Source: Coriobacteriaceae bacterium
GTDB lineage: Bacteria; Actinomycetota; Coriobacteriia; Anaerosomatales; SLCP01
Assembly (NCBI GenBank): GCA_003563465.1
Contig: PWVH01000037.1
Coordinates: 1-64,000 of the forward strand
Length of the DNA: 64,000 nucleotides
Direction of reading: 5' to 3'
Of the stretch, positions 26,240-34,578 are shown piece by piece. The notes beneath the pieces were generated by a model. The model was not told the origin of the DNA. It did not search any database and saw only the letters and a list, made by a program, of their open reading frames with translations. The translations under genes and the position numbers were made by a program. The first letter of the stretch is position 1, and each line of letters starts with the position of its first letter.

Positions 26240-27256
26240 CTAAGCCTCTGACGACTCGGGTTCTTTCGCCGTAGCCGCACGGCGTCGACGCCGTAGAGCA
26301 CGAATACTCAACCAAACGATGGCCACGACCGCCACCAAGGGGAGCGCGCTCATCACCAGTACTATCATCGCGTTGATCGTACCAACCATGCCGCGGACAC
26401 CTGTCGTTATCGCTCGCACGAAGCCCCAGTCTTGGCCGGCCGGGCTGATGACAGGGGGCTTGCCAGCCAACTCGATCGTGACTGTGGCCATAGAAGCCTG
26501 TCGCTCAAAGTACTCGATTTGGGCTGTCAGGGACTCGATATCGCCTCGGACGCGTCCGAGTTCTGCTTCGATTGCTAGCATCTCTTCGACGTTTTCGGCC
26601 TTTTCGAAGAACTGCCGCAGCCGACCTTCTTGCGCCTGCAGGTTTTCGAGCCGGGCGGAAAGGTCGATGTGCTGTTGCGTTACGTCGCTTTCATCCTCGG
26701 CCTGGCGCAGTACAGTGCCGAGTCCGGATACTGCGTCGACGAAGGCGTCGAGGTTTTCCGGAGGAATGCGTGCTATGACGAAGCCCTTAAGCGGGCTACC
26801 GTCAGCTAGCGCTCCGGTGGCTTCGTAGCGGTATACCGGAGTGTCTTCGTCCGTGCTTACCTGGACTCCGGTGACTATGCCGTCAGCTTTCTCGACTTCA
26901 TCGCGTACCGCAGCGACGGCCGGCTCCACGTCGTCAACCTGTACGCGTATGCCGAGCGAGCGGATGATGAGCCGCTCTTCGGTTGGAACGGTCGCGGCAT
27001 CTCGGCCGATTTCGCCGGGGGGAGGTTCTGGAGCAGGCATCTCCTCGACGGATGCCGCATCACCGGGCTCGCCGGGGAAGACTTCGTACTTGAGTTCGTC
27101 ATCGACGAAGAGCCCCCGATCCGGGGTCGCGGACGGGTCGATCAAGCGCTCTATGCTCCCGCATGCCGTCAACGAGAACAGGGCGAACAGGAACACAGTC
27201 GTTACAAAGACTCGCAGAAGCTGTCGTGCACCGAAACACCGATTCATCCCTGACAT
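26240..27256 (-). CDS. DUF4349 domain lipoprotein
   Basis: A 338-residue predicted lipoprotein of the DUF4349 family, function unknown. Seen: signal sequence ending FALFSLTACGS (lipid Cys about residue 32), an acidic/Pro-rich linker, then the DUF4349 core with ERLIIRSLGIRVQVDDVEPA, GSPLKGFVIARIPPENLDAF, a predicted coiled coil (about 190-260, LSARLENLQAQEGRLRQFFE), a RASMATVTIEL-like strand, and a C-terminal transmembrane helix with an Arg-rich end (LSIRALRRRRRA). ATG 27256 has GGAGG at 27262-27266. It is anchored at both ends in or on the membrane. Confidence 0.85.
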   Translation of the reverse strand: MSGMNRCFGARQLLRVFVTTVFLFALFSLTACGSIERLIDPSATPDRGLFVDDELKYEVFPGEPGDAASVEEMPAPEPPPGEIGRDAATVPTEERLIIRSLGIRVQVDDVEPAVAAVRDEVEKADGIVTGVQVSTDEDTPVYRYEATGALADGSPLKGFVIARIPPENLDAFVDAVSGLGTVLRQAEDESDVTQQHIDLSARLENLQAQEGRLRQFFEKAENVEEMLAIEAELGRVRGDIESLTAQIEYFERQASMATVTIELAGKPPVISPAGQDWGFVRAITTGVRGMVGTINAMIVLVMSALPLVAVVAIVWLSIRALRRRRRAATAKEPESSEA

Positions 27257-27297
27257 GCCTGCCTCCTGTGATCGCAGGAACCGTCTGCGAGAGCGCA

Positions 27298-27332
27298 AAC
27301 GCCCTCGTCGCCTATTTAGGCGGGAGGGCGTT
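27298..27332 (-). terminator. Stem-loop between the 44-residue gene and the DUF4349 gene
   Basis: AACGCCCTC (27298-27306) and GAGGGCGTT (27324-27332) form a perfect 9-bp stem, with an inner GCCT/AGGC pairing. In minus-strand RNA it is followed by TTG only, so it could be a weak terminator or an mRNA processing or stability element. Confidence 0.5.
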
Positions 27333-27359
27333 CGGGTGAAAGCGGAATCGGCAGAGGGG

Positions 27360-27494
27360 CTACTTCTCGAGCTTCTCTTCCATCTTCTTCATCTGGGTCG
27401 CCGCATAGGCACCGAGTGCGATACCTATGGCTACCACGACAAAGAAGATGAAGACCAGGAAATTGAACACAGCACTTGCGATGTTCGCACCCAT
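27360..27494 (-). CDS. 44-residue single-helix membrane peptide, unknown
   Basis: A short gene with unusually good signals: ATG at 27494, ribosome site GGAGGTGA at 27511-27504 nine bases away, and a plausible promoter (TTGCCG, 18 bases, TAGAAT) at 27566-27537. The product opens MGANIASAVFNFLVFIFFVV, continues with a second half of the helix (VAIGIALGAYA) and ends in an amphipathic charged tail, QMKKMEEKLEK. One transmembrane helix spanning about residues 9-30 is clear. I do not recognise a family. It is divergent from the dcw cluster promoter and upstream of DUF4349. Confidence 0.7.
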   Translation of the reverse strand: MGANIASAVFNFLVFIFFVVVAIGIALGAYAATQMKKMEEKLEK

Positions 27495-27536
27495 AGGGGA
27501 GCGTCACCTCCGTGTGGCCAGACATCTCTTCCGACG

Positions 27537-27566
27537 ATTCTACCCGTACGTGCGTACAGGCGGCAA
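27537..27566 (-). promoter_or_regulatory. Candidate promoter for the 44-residue membrane peptide
   Basis: On the minus strand TTGCCG (27566-27561) and TAGAAT (27542-27537) are separated by 18 bases; each matches the sigma70 consensus at 4-5 positions. The start point would fall near 27530, giving a leader of about 36 bases that contains the GGAGGTGA site. Confidence 0.45.
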
Positions 27567-27707
27567 CACATTCTCACGATTACCCTGGTCTCTAGATTCC
27601 GTTTTCAAGGCCGATTCCCTTCCCGATTCACTGACATAGACGTAAGCGAAGGGGAGTCCGTTCGCGGATTCTAGACCGCCGATTCAACTGCTGCCACAGA
27701 GACCTAG

Positions 27708-27783
27708 TGGCGCCACTTGGGATTGCGTGGGATGAATTCCCATATAGGTGTTGCAATGTGGGATGAAGTGGAATACAGTGTGA
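27708..27783 (+). promoter_or_regulatory. Probable MraZ operator: two triplets of TGGGA-like repeats
   Basis: Pentamers TGGCG, TGGGA, TGGGA start at 27708, 27718 and 27728; TGGGA, TGGAA, TGTGA start at 27759, 27769 and 27779. Each triplet has an exact 10-base period, the arrangement known for MraZ binding (TGGGN with 5-base spacers). It lies 78-153 bases upstream of mraZ and overlaps the candidate promoter. Confidence 0.75.
27751..27779 (+). promoter_or_regulatory. Candidate promoter of the dcw cluster
   Basis: TTGCAA (27751-27756), 17-base spacer, TACAGT (27774-27779). Each hexamer matches at 4 positions. The second MraZ repeat triplet lies inside the spacer and over the -10, which would make MraZ a repressor by steric block. 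The leader to mraZ would be about 75 bases. Confidence 0.55.
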
Positions 27784-27860
27784 GACACACGCGAGGCACT
27801 CATTCACACGTATAGGGCTTGCAAGTACACGACCAGAGGGAGTGGGGAGGACAGCTCACG

Positions 27861-28295
27861 ATGTTCCTCGGCGACTACCAGCATACGTTGGACGCTAAGG
27901 GGCGCGTGTCTTTACCTGCGAAGTTCCGTGGCGAGATGACCGGAAAGCTCGTCATTGCGAAGGGCTTCGAGGGGTGTCTCTACATCTACCCTGCAGAGAA
28001 GTACGGGGAGTTCGTGGATCGTCTTATGGAGAGAGACGATTTCAACCCGCAGTTCCGTAAGGTCCGCAGGTTCTTCACTTCTGGAGCCGTCGAAACCGAA
28101 CTCGATGCCACGGGTCGCGTAAGCCTACCTCAGATACTGCGCGAGTACGCGGGACTGGACAAGGACGTCTCGATCACCGGAAACGGCGACCGGATAGAGA
28201 TATGGGACAACGCGAAGTGGACCGAGTACAACGGTCACACTACGGACAATATCGAGCAGGATGCCGAGGAGCTCGCCGATATCGGTCTGCTCTAG
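27861..28295 (+). CDS. mraZ: Transcriptional regulator MraZ
   Basis: DNA-binding AbrB-like protein that represses its own dcw operon. It has 144 residues with two MraZ repeats, each with a DxxGR core: GDYQHTLDAKGRVSLPAKFR (4-23) and ETELDATGRVSLPQILREYA (about 79-98). ATG 27861 follows GGGGAGGAC (27844-27852) and gives the canonical MFLGDYQH start; the longer frame from 27819 would put the operator leader in the protein. First gene of the division cluster, 10 bases ahead of rsmH. Confidence 0.96.
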   Translation: MFLGDYQHTLDAKGRVSLPAKFRGEMTGKLVIAKGFEGCLYIYPAEKYGEFVDRLMERDDFNPQFRKVRRFFTSGAVETELDATGRVSLPQILREYAGLDKDVSITGNGDRIEIWDNAKWTEYNGHTTDNIEQDAEELADIGLL

Positions 28296-28305
28296 GGCTT
28301 TGAGA

Positions 28306-29241
28306 ATGGAATACCGGCACATCCCGGTTTTGCCGGCCGAGGTCACGAAGCAACTTTCGATGCACCCCGGTTCTATCATCGTCGACTGTACCTTAGGCGG
28401 GGCAGGACACGCGAAACGGATAGCAGATTCAATCGCTCCCACTGGAACACTTGTGGGCATCGACCAAGATGACGCAGCACTCAACGCAGCAGCAGACGTA
28501 CTACGCCTCGGCCGGCAAGCCATCTTGTTGAAGGGGAACTTCGCCGATCTCGACCGCTTGCTGTCGCAAGCCGGAATCGCCTACGCGGACGGGTTCCTCT
28601 TCGACCTCGGTGTCTCCTCCGCGCAGCTCGACTCTCCCGAACGAGGTTTTTCCTACAGACAGGAAGCTGCGCTCGACATGCGGATGGATCCTTCAAGTGG
28701 AGGAATCACCGCCGCAGACGTGGTCAACACGTACTCAGAAGCCGAACTGACGCGGATCGTCCGCGAGTACGGTGAGGAACGGTGGGCCTCGCGCATCGCA
28801 GCATTCATTGTAGCTGCGCGAGGCCGCCGGTCCATCACGACAACGACAGAGCTTGTCGAGATAGTCAAGGACGCGGTTCCTGCCTCGGCCAGACGAAGTG
28901 GCCCGCATCCCGCACGGCGAACCTTCCAGGCGTTGCGTATCGAGGTGAATAAGGAACTGGCAGTGCTCGAGAAGGGATTACATTCCGCGGTCAGGTGGCT
29001 GTCGACGGGAGGCAGAATCGTCGTGATCAGCTATCACTCGCTTGAGGACCGCGTGGTGAAGAGTGTCTTCTCCGAACTCGTTTCCAAGTGCGAGTGCCCT
29101 CCCGACTTGCCAACATGTGTCTGCGGGAAAGTGCCGGTACTCCAGGTTCTGACCAAACGCCCTGTCGTTCCGACAGAGGCTGAAGTGAAGCGCAACCCGC
29201 GTGCGCGAAGTGCGAGACTGCGGGCGGCGGAGAAGTTGTAG
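28306..29241 (+). CDS. rsmH: 16S rRNA (cytosine-1402 N4)-methyltransferase RsmH
   Basis: Methylates C1402 of 16S rRNA in the P site, 311 residues. Seen: YRHIPVLPAEV, the SAM loop VDCTLGGAGHAKRI, GIDQDDAALNAA, FDLGVSSAQLDSPERGFSY with the family's FSY end, MRMDPSSG, and RTFQALRIEVNKEL with ISYHSLEDRVVK at the C-terminus. The start at 28306 gives the standard MEYRHIPVL. Second gene of the dcw cluster as in most bacteria. Confidence 0.97.
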   Translation: MEYRHIPVLPAEVTKQLSMHPGSIIVDCTLGGAGHAKRIADSIAPTGTLVGIDQDDAALNAAADVLRLGRQAILLKGNFADLDRLLSQAGIAYADGFLFDLGVSSAQLDSPERGFSYRQEAALDMRMDPSSGGITAADVVNTYSEAELTRIVREYGEERWASRIAAFIVAARGRRSITTTTELVEIVKDAVPASARRSGPHPARRTFQALRIEVNKELAVLEKGLHSAVRWLSTGGRIVVISYHSLEDRVVKSVFSELVSKCECPPDLPTCVCGKVPVLQVLTKRPVVPTEAEVKRNPRARSARLRAAEKL

Positions 29242-29291
29242 GATGCGTCGCGCCGGTGCGACGCATCGGGGTCTGGAGAGGAGGAACGGGT

Positions 29292-29885
29292 ATGGCTGTC
29301 TCGGCTCATTGCCGAAGGTTGCACGCTACCCGAACGTCTTTCATACCCGTTCTCCGTGCAGTGGGCGGCTGGGCCCAAACTCGCAAGCCGAAGTCGGCCC
29401 GCCGCGTCATCAGAGCGGACGGCCCGGCCCGCTCGTCGGCACGTCAGACTGCGCATTGTCGTCGCGCCTTTCAGGTCGCGTGCGTCGTGCTCACCTTGTC
29501 GTGTGGGGTCGCAATGGGAAGGGTCGCTCTGGTCGTGCAAGCCACAGAGGCTTCCCTCGAGGCGAATATGCTCAAGCAGAGTATCGAGAACGAAGTGATC
29601 AGGGGCGAGACGCTCGAGGCGAATCGCAGCGCGTTGGAGATGCCGGCTCGAATCAAGAGTATCGCTGGCGCCTCGATGGGGATGGACCCGGCTATGGAGG
29701 TATCCTATCTGACCATTCCGAAGTCAACCGAGGCTGAGGAGACGGCCGGGGAGGTAGCTCGAGGACGTGGGACGCCTGAATCCTCCGAGCGTATAGCCAA
29801 CGTGCTTGCCAGTGTGATGCGCATGACTGCAGGCGAAGCTGAGGTGCTCCTGGTCGGTGACGCAGGGCTCGCGTCGTCGCGATGA
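29292..29885 (+). CDS. ftsL: FtsL-like division protein (septum formation initiator type)
   Basis: By position (rsmH-X-ftsI) and architecture this is FtsL: a long basic cytoplasmic N-terminus of about 70 residues (many Arg, RRVIRADGPARSSARQ), one transmembrane helix (about 72-95, AFQVACVVLTLSCGVAMG), and an extracytoplasmic heptad-like helix (TEASLEANMLKQSIENEVIR). Sequence similarity in this family is low, so the assignment leans on context. It would bridge FtsI/FtsW with FtsQ at the septum. ATG 29292 is preceded by GAGGAGGAA (29278-29286). At 197 residues it is longer than typical FtsL, owing to both tails. Confidence 0.75.
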   Translation: MAVSAHCRRLHATRTSFIPVLRAVGGWAQTRKPKSARRVIRADGPARSSARQTAHCRRAFQVACVVLTLSCGVAMGRVALVVQATEASLEANMLKQSIENEVIRGETLEANRSALEMPARIKSIAGASMGMDPAMEVSYLTIPKSTEAEETAGEVARGRGTPESSERIANVLASVMRMTAGEAEVLLVGDAGLASSR

Positions 29886-29913
29886 GTGCGGTCGGCGCGC
29901 GGGAGGTGTGCCG

Positions 29914-31662
29914 GTGGCGAAGCGAAAACGTCCTGCGGGACTGAGCCGCGAACGACACACCCTGGTTCTGCTCATAATGCTCGCCGCACTGCTGGCGGTG
30001 GGCGTGCGCCTCGTCTACCTGCAGGCGTATGCTGCGCCGATGTATGCAGAGCGCGCGCAGAATCAAAGGACTCGTGACATAGAGATCGCGCCGAAGCGGG
30101 GGACCATCTTCGATCGAGACGGTGAGCCGCTGGCTGTGTCGCGAGAGGCACGCACCATCTATGCTTCCCCGCGGCTCGTAGAAGACGCGACGGCGACTGC
30201 AGAAGTGCTTTCGATAGTACTCGGCGGCGAGGTCTCCGACTACGTGGAGCGTCTGAGAAGCGACAAAGGGTTCGCCTACATCTCTCGTAAAGTCGATCCT
30301 GAGCGTGCCGAGGCGGTGGAAGAGCTTCGACTGAAAGGAATAGGGCTGCTGAAGGATTCCCGACGCACATATCCGTCGGGGGAGTTGGCAGCTCAAGTCC
30401 TTGGGTTCACCGGAATCGATGACGAGGGTCTGAGCGGGCTGGAACTACACTACGATTCGTTGCTCGCCGGTGAACCGGGGTTCGTTCTGGCCGAGCGGGA
30501 CCCGTTCGGCCGACCTATACCCGGCGGAGTGATGCACACGGAGGAGCCGGTTGACGGCAGCGACATCGTGCTCACGATCGACAGGGACGTCCAATACGTG
30601 GCTCAACTCGAACTCCAGACAGCGGTTGAGAAATGGCAGGCTGCTGCCGGCTCGATCGTGGTCATGGATCCTGCAAGCGGCGAGATACTGGCCATGGCCT
30701 CTGTACCGGGGTTCAATCCTAATCGCTTCGCGGATGCTGACTCCTCGGCGTATCGAAACAGGTCGATCACCGATGTATATGAACCGGGATCAACACTGAA
30801 GGCTATTACCGGAGTGTCAGTGATCGACGCCGGGCTCTACGATTCACACAGCATGTTCGAGATTCCTCCGACCCTGAAAGTCGCCGGCAGAACGATCAAG
30901 GAGGCTCATCCTAGGCCCACGGTTAACTGGTCGCTCACCGAGATCGTGACGAACTCGTCTAACGTGGGCTCGGTGATTTTGGGCATGGCCTTGGGCGAGC
31001 AGCAACTCTACGACTACTTAGACAGGTTCGGGTTCACGGAAAAGACCGGGGTGGACTTCCCGGGTGAGGCGGTCGGGCACGTTCCACCGGTCGATTCGTG
31101 GTCTGCCACTTCGATCGCCAACATCCCGTTCGGGCAAGGTGTCTCGATGACCCCGCTGCAGCTTGCACGGGCCTTCTCGGCTATCGCCAACGGGGGCGAG
31201 CTTGTGAAGCCCCACTTCTTGCTCGAGGTTCCCGAGGAACCGCACGTTCGTGCCTCCAGGCAGAAACGCAGGGCGATTTCGGAGGAAGCGGCCGAAGCCA
31301 TGTGTGAGGCGCTCAAGGCGGCTGTGAGCGAGGGCACCGGATCTGCGGCCGCTGTCGAAGGTTACGAGGTGGCCGGCAAGACCGGGACTGCTCAGAAAGC
31401 GCGGACCGACGGCCGCGGCTATGCGCCTGGGAAGTACGTGGCGTCTTTCTCGGGATTCCTGCCTGCCGAAGATCCAAGAGTACTCGTAGTGGTCATGATC
31501 GATGAGCCTAAAGGAGCGATCTACGGGGGCGTGGTCGCCGCACCCGTCTTCTCTGAGGTAGCTCGCTTCACGGTCTCGCATCTGAGGATTCCACCGACGG
31601 CTCTACCAGCGTTTTCTGAATCCGATGTCGTTACGGCAACAGCTGAGCAAGACACGCCATGA
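29914..31662 (+). CDS. ftsI: Septal peptidoglycan transpeptidase FtsI (class B PBP)
   Basis: Penicillin-binding protein that crosslinks septal peptidoglycan, 582 residues. Seen: N-terminal helix (LVLLIMLAALLAVGVRLVYL), the pedestal motif RGTIFDRDGEPLA, and the three transpeptidase motifs SxxK in YEPGSTLKAIT (catalytic Ser), SxN in TNSSNVGSV, and KTG in VAGKTGTAQKA. No PASTA repeats at the C-terminus. GTG 29914 follows GGGAGGTG (29901-29908). Forms the septal synthase with FtsW, encoded later in the cluster. Confidence 0.95.
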   Translation: MAKRKRPAGLSRERHTLVLLIMLAALLAVGVRLVYLQAYAAPMYAERAQNQRTRDIEIAPKRGTIFDRDGEPLAVSREARTIYASPRLVEDATATAEVLSIVLGGEVSDYVERLRSDKGFAYISRKVDPERAEAVEELRLKGIGLLKDSRRTYPSGELAAQVLGFTGIDDEGLSGLELHYDSLLAGEPGFVLAERDPFGRPIPGGVMHTEEPVDGSDIVLTIDRDVQYVAQLELQTAVEKWQAAAGSIVVMDPASGEILAMASVPGFNPNRFADADSSAYRNRSITDVYEPGSTLKAITGVSVIDAGLYDSHSMFEIPPTLKVAGRTIKEAHPRPTVNWSLTEIVTNSSNVGSVILGMALGEQQLYDYLDRFGFTEKTGVDFPGEAVGHVPPVDSWSATSIANIPFGQGVSMTPLQLARAFSAIANGGELVKPHFLLEVPEEPHVRASRQKRRAISEEAAEAMCEALKAAVSEGTGSAAAVEGYEVAGKTGTAQKARTDGRGYAPGKYVASFSGFLPAEDPRVLVVVMIDEPKGAIYGGVVAAPVFSEVARFTVSHLRIPPTALPAFSESDVVTATAEQDTP

Positions 31663-31676
31663 GGGAGAATATCCCA

Positions 31677-31685
31677 TGCTAGAAT
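31677..31685 (+). promoter_or_regulatory. Candidate extended -10 promoter before murE
   Basis: TGCTAGAAT matches an extended -10 (TGn plus TAGAAT) in the 49-base gap between ftsI and murE, 27 bases ahead of the murE GTG. No -35 is needed for extended -10 promoters. This could give the mur genes an internal start independent of MraZ. Confidence 0.4.
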
Positions 31686-31711
31686 CTACCTTCACATCGT
31701 GGTGAGAGAGA

Positions 31712-33172
31712 GTGGCTGACATACGCATCCGACAACTCTTCGAAGGGTCGGGAATGGCCATCGACGCCGATGTCGCCGATGTCGAGGTTGGTGGAGTAGC
31801 GTACCGTTCGGATCGGGTGTCGCCCGGTGACGCCTTCTTCTGCGTTCCTGGATTCGTACATGACGGACATGAATTCGGCGCCGAAGCGGCGGCACGTGGC
31901 GCAGTGGCCCTCGTGTGCCAGCGCAGGGTTGCTGATGTGGGCGATATCCCTCAGGTAGTCGTGGAAAACACACGAATCGCCCTCGCTCACGCATCGGCAA
32001 TCTTCTATGGAGACCCGAGTCATGAAATGGCAGTCGTGGGTATAACCGGGACCAACGGCAAGACGACCACCACATATCTGGTGGACAGCATCGCTCGGGC
32101 TGCCGGACATACCACAGGGATACTGGGTACTGTGGAGATCCGGATGGCGGACGACAGAATCGCCACGTCTCGCACTACACCCGAGTCCACCGATCTACAA
32201 CGCATGCTCGCCGAGATGCGTGAGGTTGGCGTCGACACGGTATCCATGGAAGTGTCGTCCCATGCGATCGATCTGCATCGGGTGACATCCGTCCGCTTCG
32301 CGGTAGCGGCTTTCACGAATCTCTCTCAGGACCATTTCGACTACCATCACACGATTGAGGAGTACTTCTCTGTGAAACGGCGCCTGTTCACCGAGTTCGA
32401 GGTGGGAGAACGGGTCATCAACATAGATGATGTCCTAGGCGCTGGCATGGCTCTGGAATTCGGCGATGCGCTTACCGTGGGCAGGGACCCCGAAGCAGCG
32501 ATACGCGCTGTCGACGAGAAGCTTTCGTCTCGTGGAGCCCGGTTCATCTTGCTTACCCCGGTAGGCGAGGTCGGAGTCGAGCTACCCCTTGCTGCCAAGT
32601 ACAATGTGGAGAACGCTCTGGTCGCAGCGGGCTGCGGGCTTGCGTTGGGGCTGCCGCTCGATGCGATAGCAGAAGGCCTGTCCTCGGCTCCTCAGGTACC
32701 TGGCCGTCTGGAGCGCATAGACGCCGGTCAGCCCTTCGAAGTGTTCGTAGACTATGCTCACACGCCGGACAGCCTCGACAAGGCGGTGGACGCTGTCCGC
32801 AGCATCATATCCGGCAGCGTGATCGTGGTCTTTGGCTGCGGGGGAGATCGCGATCCGGACAAGCGACCCATGATGGGGCACGTCGCCGCACAGACCGCCG
32901 ACCATATCGTCGTCACAAGCGACAATCCTCGCTCCGAAGATCCCGTGGGAATCATCCTGCAGATCGAGGACGGGATACGTTCTGTCGGCGGCTCGTACGA
33001 GATCGAGGTCGACCGGCGGAAAGCCATCGCCCTTGCCCTGGCCCAGGCCTCACCCGGCGATGCCGTTCTGATTGCAGGAAAGGGGCACGAGGACTACCAG
33101 GTGTTCGCGGATCGCACGATTCACTTCGACGACCGTGAAGTCGCATCTGAGGAGCTGCAGGCCAAGTGCTGA
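31712..33172 (+). CDS. murE: UDP-MurNAc-L-Ala-D-Glu:meso-diaminopimelate ligase
   Basis: Adds the third residue of the peptidoglycan stem peptide, 486 residues. Seen: ATP loop GITGTNGKTTTTYL (about 110-123), SMEVSSHAIDLHRV, NLSQDHFDYHHT with DYAHTPDSL in the central and C-terminal domains, and the specificity motif DNPR in VTSDNPRSEDP. DNPR is characteristic of enzymes that use meso-diaminopimelate rather than lysine. GTG start. The stop overlaps murF by 7 bases. Confidence 0.97.
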   Translation: MADIRIRQLFEGSGMAIDADVADVEVGGVAYRSDRVSPGDAFFCVPGFVHDGHEFGAEAAARGAVALVCQRRVADVGDIPQVVVENTRIALAHASAIFYGDPSHEMAVVGITGTNGKTTTTYLVDSIARAAGHTTGILGTVEIRMADDRIATSRTTPESTDLQRMLAEMREVGVDTVSMEVSSHAIDLHRVTSVRFAVAAFTNLSQDHFDYHHTIEEYFSVKRRLFTEFEVGERVINIDDVLGAGMALEFGDALTVGRDPEAAIRAVDEKLSSRGARFILLTPVGEVGVELPLAAKYNVENALVAAGCGLALGLPLDAIAEGLSSAPQVPGRLERIDAGQPFEVFVDYAHTPDSLDKAVDAVRSIISGSVIVVFGCGGDRDPDKRPMMGHVAAQTADHIVVTSDNPRSEDPVGIILQIEDGIRSVGGSYEIEVDRRKAIALALAQASPGDAVLIAGKGHEDYQVFADRTIHFDDREVASEELQAKC

Positions 33173-34578
33173 CGCTGAAGGTGGACACCTTGACGTCGGT
33201 GGCAGAGGGCACTCTCGTGAGCGGCTCAGGTGAGACGATGGTCAACGGAATCAGTATCGACTCCCGTTGCGTGGAGCCAGGGGCAGCATTTGTTGCCTTT
33301 TCGGGAGAGCATGCAGACGGGCATGACTTCCTTGAGGAAGCGATAGCAAGGGGAGCGCGCGGTCTGCTGGTCACACGCAGTGCCGAACAACTCGAGAAGG
33401 TCATCGAATCGGCTGTCGGCCGCGGAATAGCGGTAATCAGGGTGCCAGACGCACTCACGGCCGTACAGAGACTTGCTTCATACCACAGGGACCGACTGTT
33501 CTGCCCTGTCGTGGGAGTGACCGGGTCGACTGGCAAGACCACAACCAAGGAGTTCTTGACTACGGTCCTGGGCACGCGATTCAAAGTGATTTCGACGCGC
33601 GGGAACCGCAACAACGAGCTGGGCGTTCCTCTGACCGTGATGGACGCCAGGGCCGACACCGACGTGCTCGTGGTGGAGATGGCTATGCGCGGACACGGGC
33701 AGATATCTCAGCTGTGCGACATCGCCCGGCCCGGCATCGGACTCGTGACCAACGTCGGCATGAGCCACATCGAGCTTCTCGGCACGCAGGAAGAGATAGC
33801 CTCGGCCAAGGCCGAGCTGGTCGGCTACATACCCGAGGAGGGCGTGAACTTCCTAAACGGTGACGACGCATTCACGGCAGTGATCGCGCTTTCGTCCCGG
33901 GCCCCGGTCATCAGGTACGGTCTCGGCGAGGCATGCGATGTGCGGGCTGAGGAGATAAAGATGGATGCCGACAGCGTCGCCTCGTTCGATCTTGTGACGT
34001 CCGAGGCGCGAACGAGGGTGACGCTTTCGATTCCAGGACGGCACAACGTGTACAACGCACTCGCTGCAGCATCAGTGGGCATTCACCTGGGAGTGTCGCC
34101 GGAGCAGGTGCTCGAAGGGCTGGCCGCGGCCAGCGCTGGCGAGATGCGCATGCAGTCCTTCACGAGCGCGGCGGGCGTGCACGTGATAAACGATGCATAC
34201 AACGCAAATCCGACATCGATGCGCGCCGCTGTGGAGACACTTGCAGGCATGCGTGCCGCTCAGCGGCGGGTGGCCGTCCTTGGCGACATGGCCGAGCTGG
34301 GTTCGCTCGCTGAACTGGCTCACTTTCGTATCGGCGAGGAGGTCGCCCGCAGACCGATCGACATCCTGGTGACCATCGGAGAGCGGGCTTCACGTATCGC
34401 GGACGGAGCGCGTGCCGAAGGTATGGAATCCGATCTCGTACGGCCGTGCGCTACCGTCGAAGAAGCGTCGGAGCTCTTGGACGATCTGCTAGAACCGGGC
34501 GATGCCGTTTTGGTCAAGGCCTCACGCGTGATGGGTCTGGAACGCATAGTGGAAGGAATAGTCGAGCCTCGTGTTTAG
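33166..34578 (+). CDS. murF: UDP-MurNAc-tripeptide:D-Ala-D-Ala ligase
   Basis: Completes the UDP-MurNAc-pentapeptide by adding D-Ala-D-Ala. It has 470 residues. Seen: N-terminal substrate domain with GISIDSRCVEPGAAFVAFSG, the ATP loop VGVTGSTGKTTTKEFL (about 116-131), GNRNNELGVPLTV, MAMRGHGQI, and NDAYNANPTSMRAAVETLAG, all MurF hallmarks. It overlaps murE by 7 bases and mraY by 8. Confidence 0.96.
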   Translation: MLTLKVDTLTSVAEGTLVSGSGETMVNGISIDSRCVEPGAAFVAFSGEHADGHDFLEEAIARGARGLLVTRSAEQLEKVIESAVGRGIAVIRVPDALTAVQRLASYHRDRLFCPVVGVTGSTGKTTTKEFLTTVLGTRFKVISTRGNRNNELGVPLTVMDARADTDVLVVEMAMRGHGQISQLCDIARPGIGLVTNVGMSHIELLGTQEEIASAKAELVGYIPEEGVNFLNGDDAFTAVIALSSRAPVIRYGLGEACDVRAEEIKMDADSVASFDLVTSEARTRVTLSIPGRHNVYNALAAASVGIHLGVSPEQVLEGLAAASAGEMRMQSFTSAAGVHVINDAYNANPTSMRAAVETLAGMRAAQRRVAVLGDMAELGSLAELAHFRIGEEVARRPIDILVTIGERASRIADGARAEGMESDLVRPCATVEEASELLDDLLEPGDAVLVKASRVMGLERIVEGIVEPRV

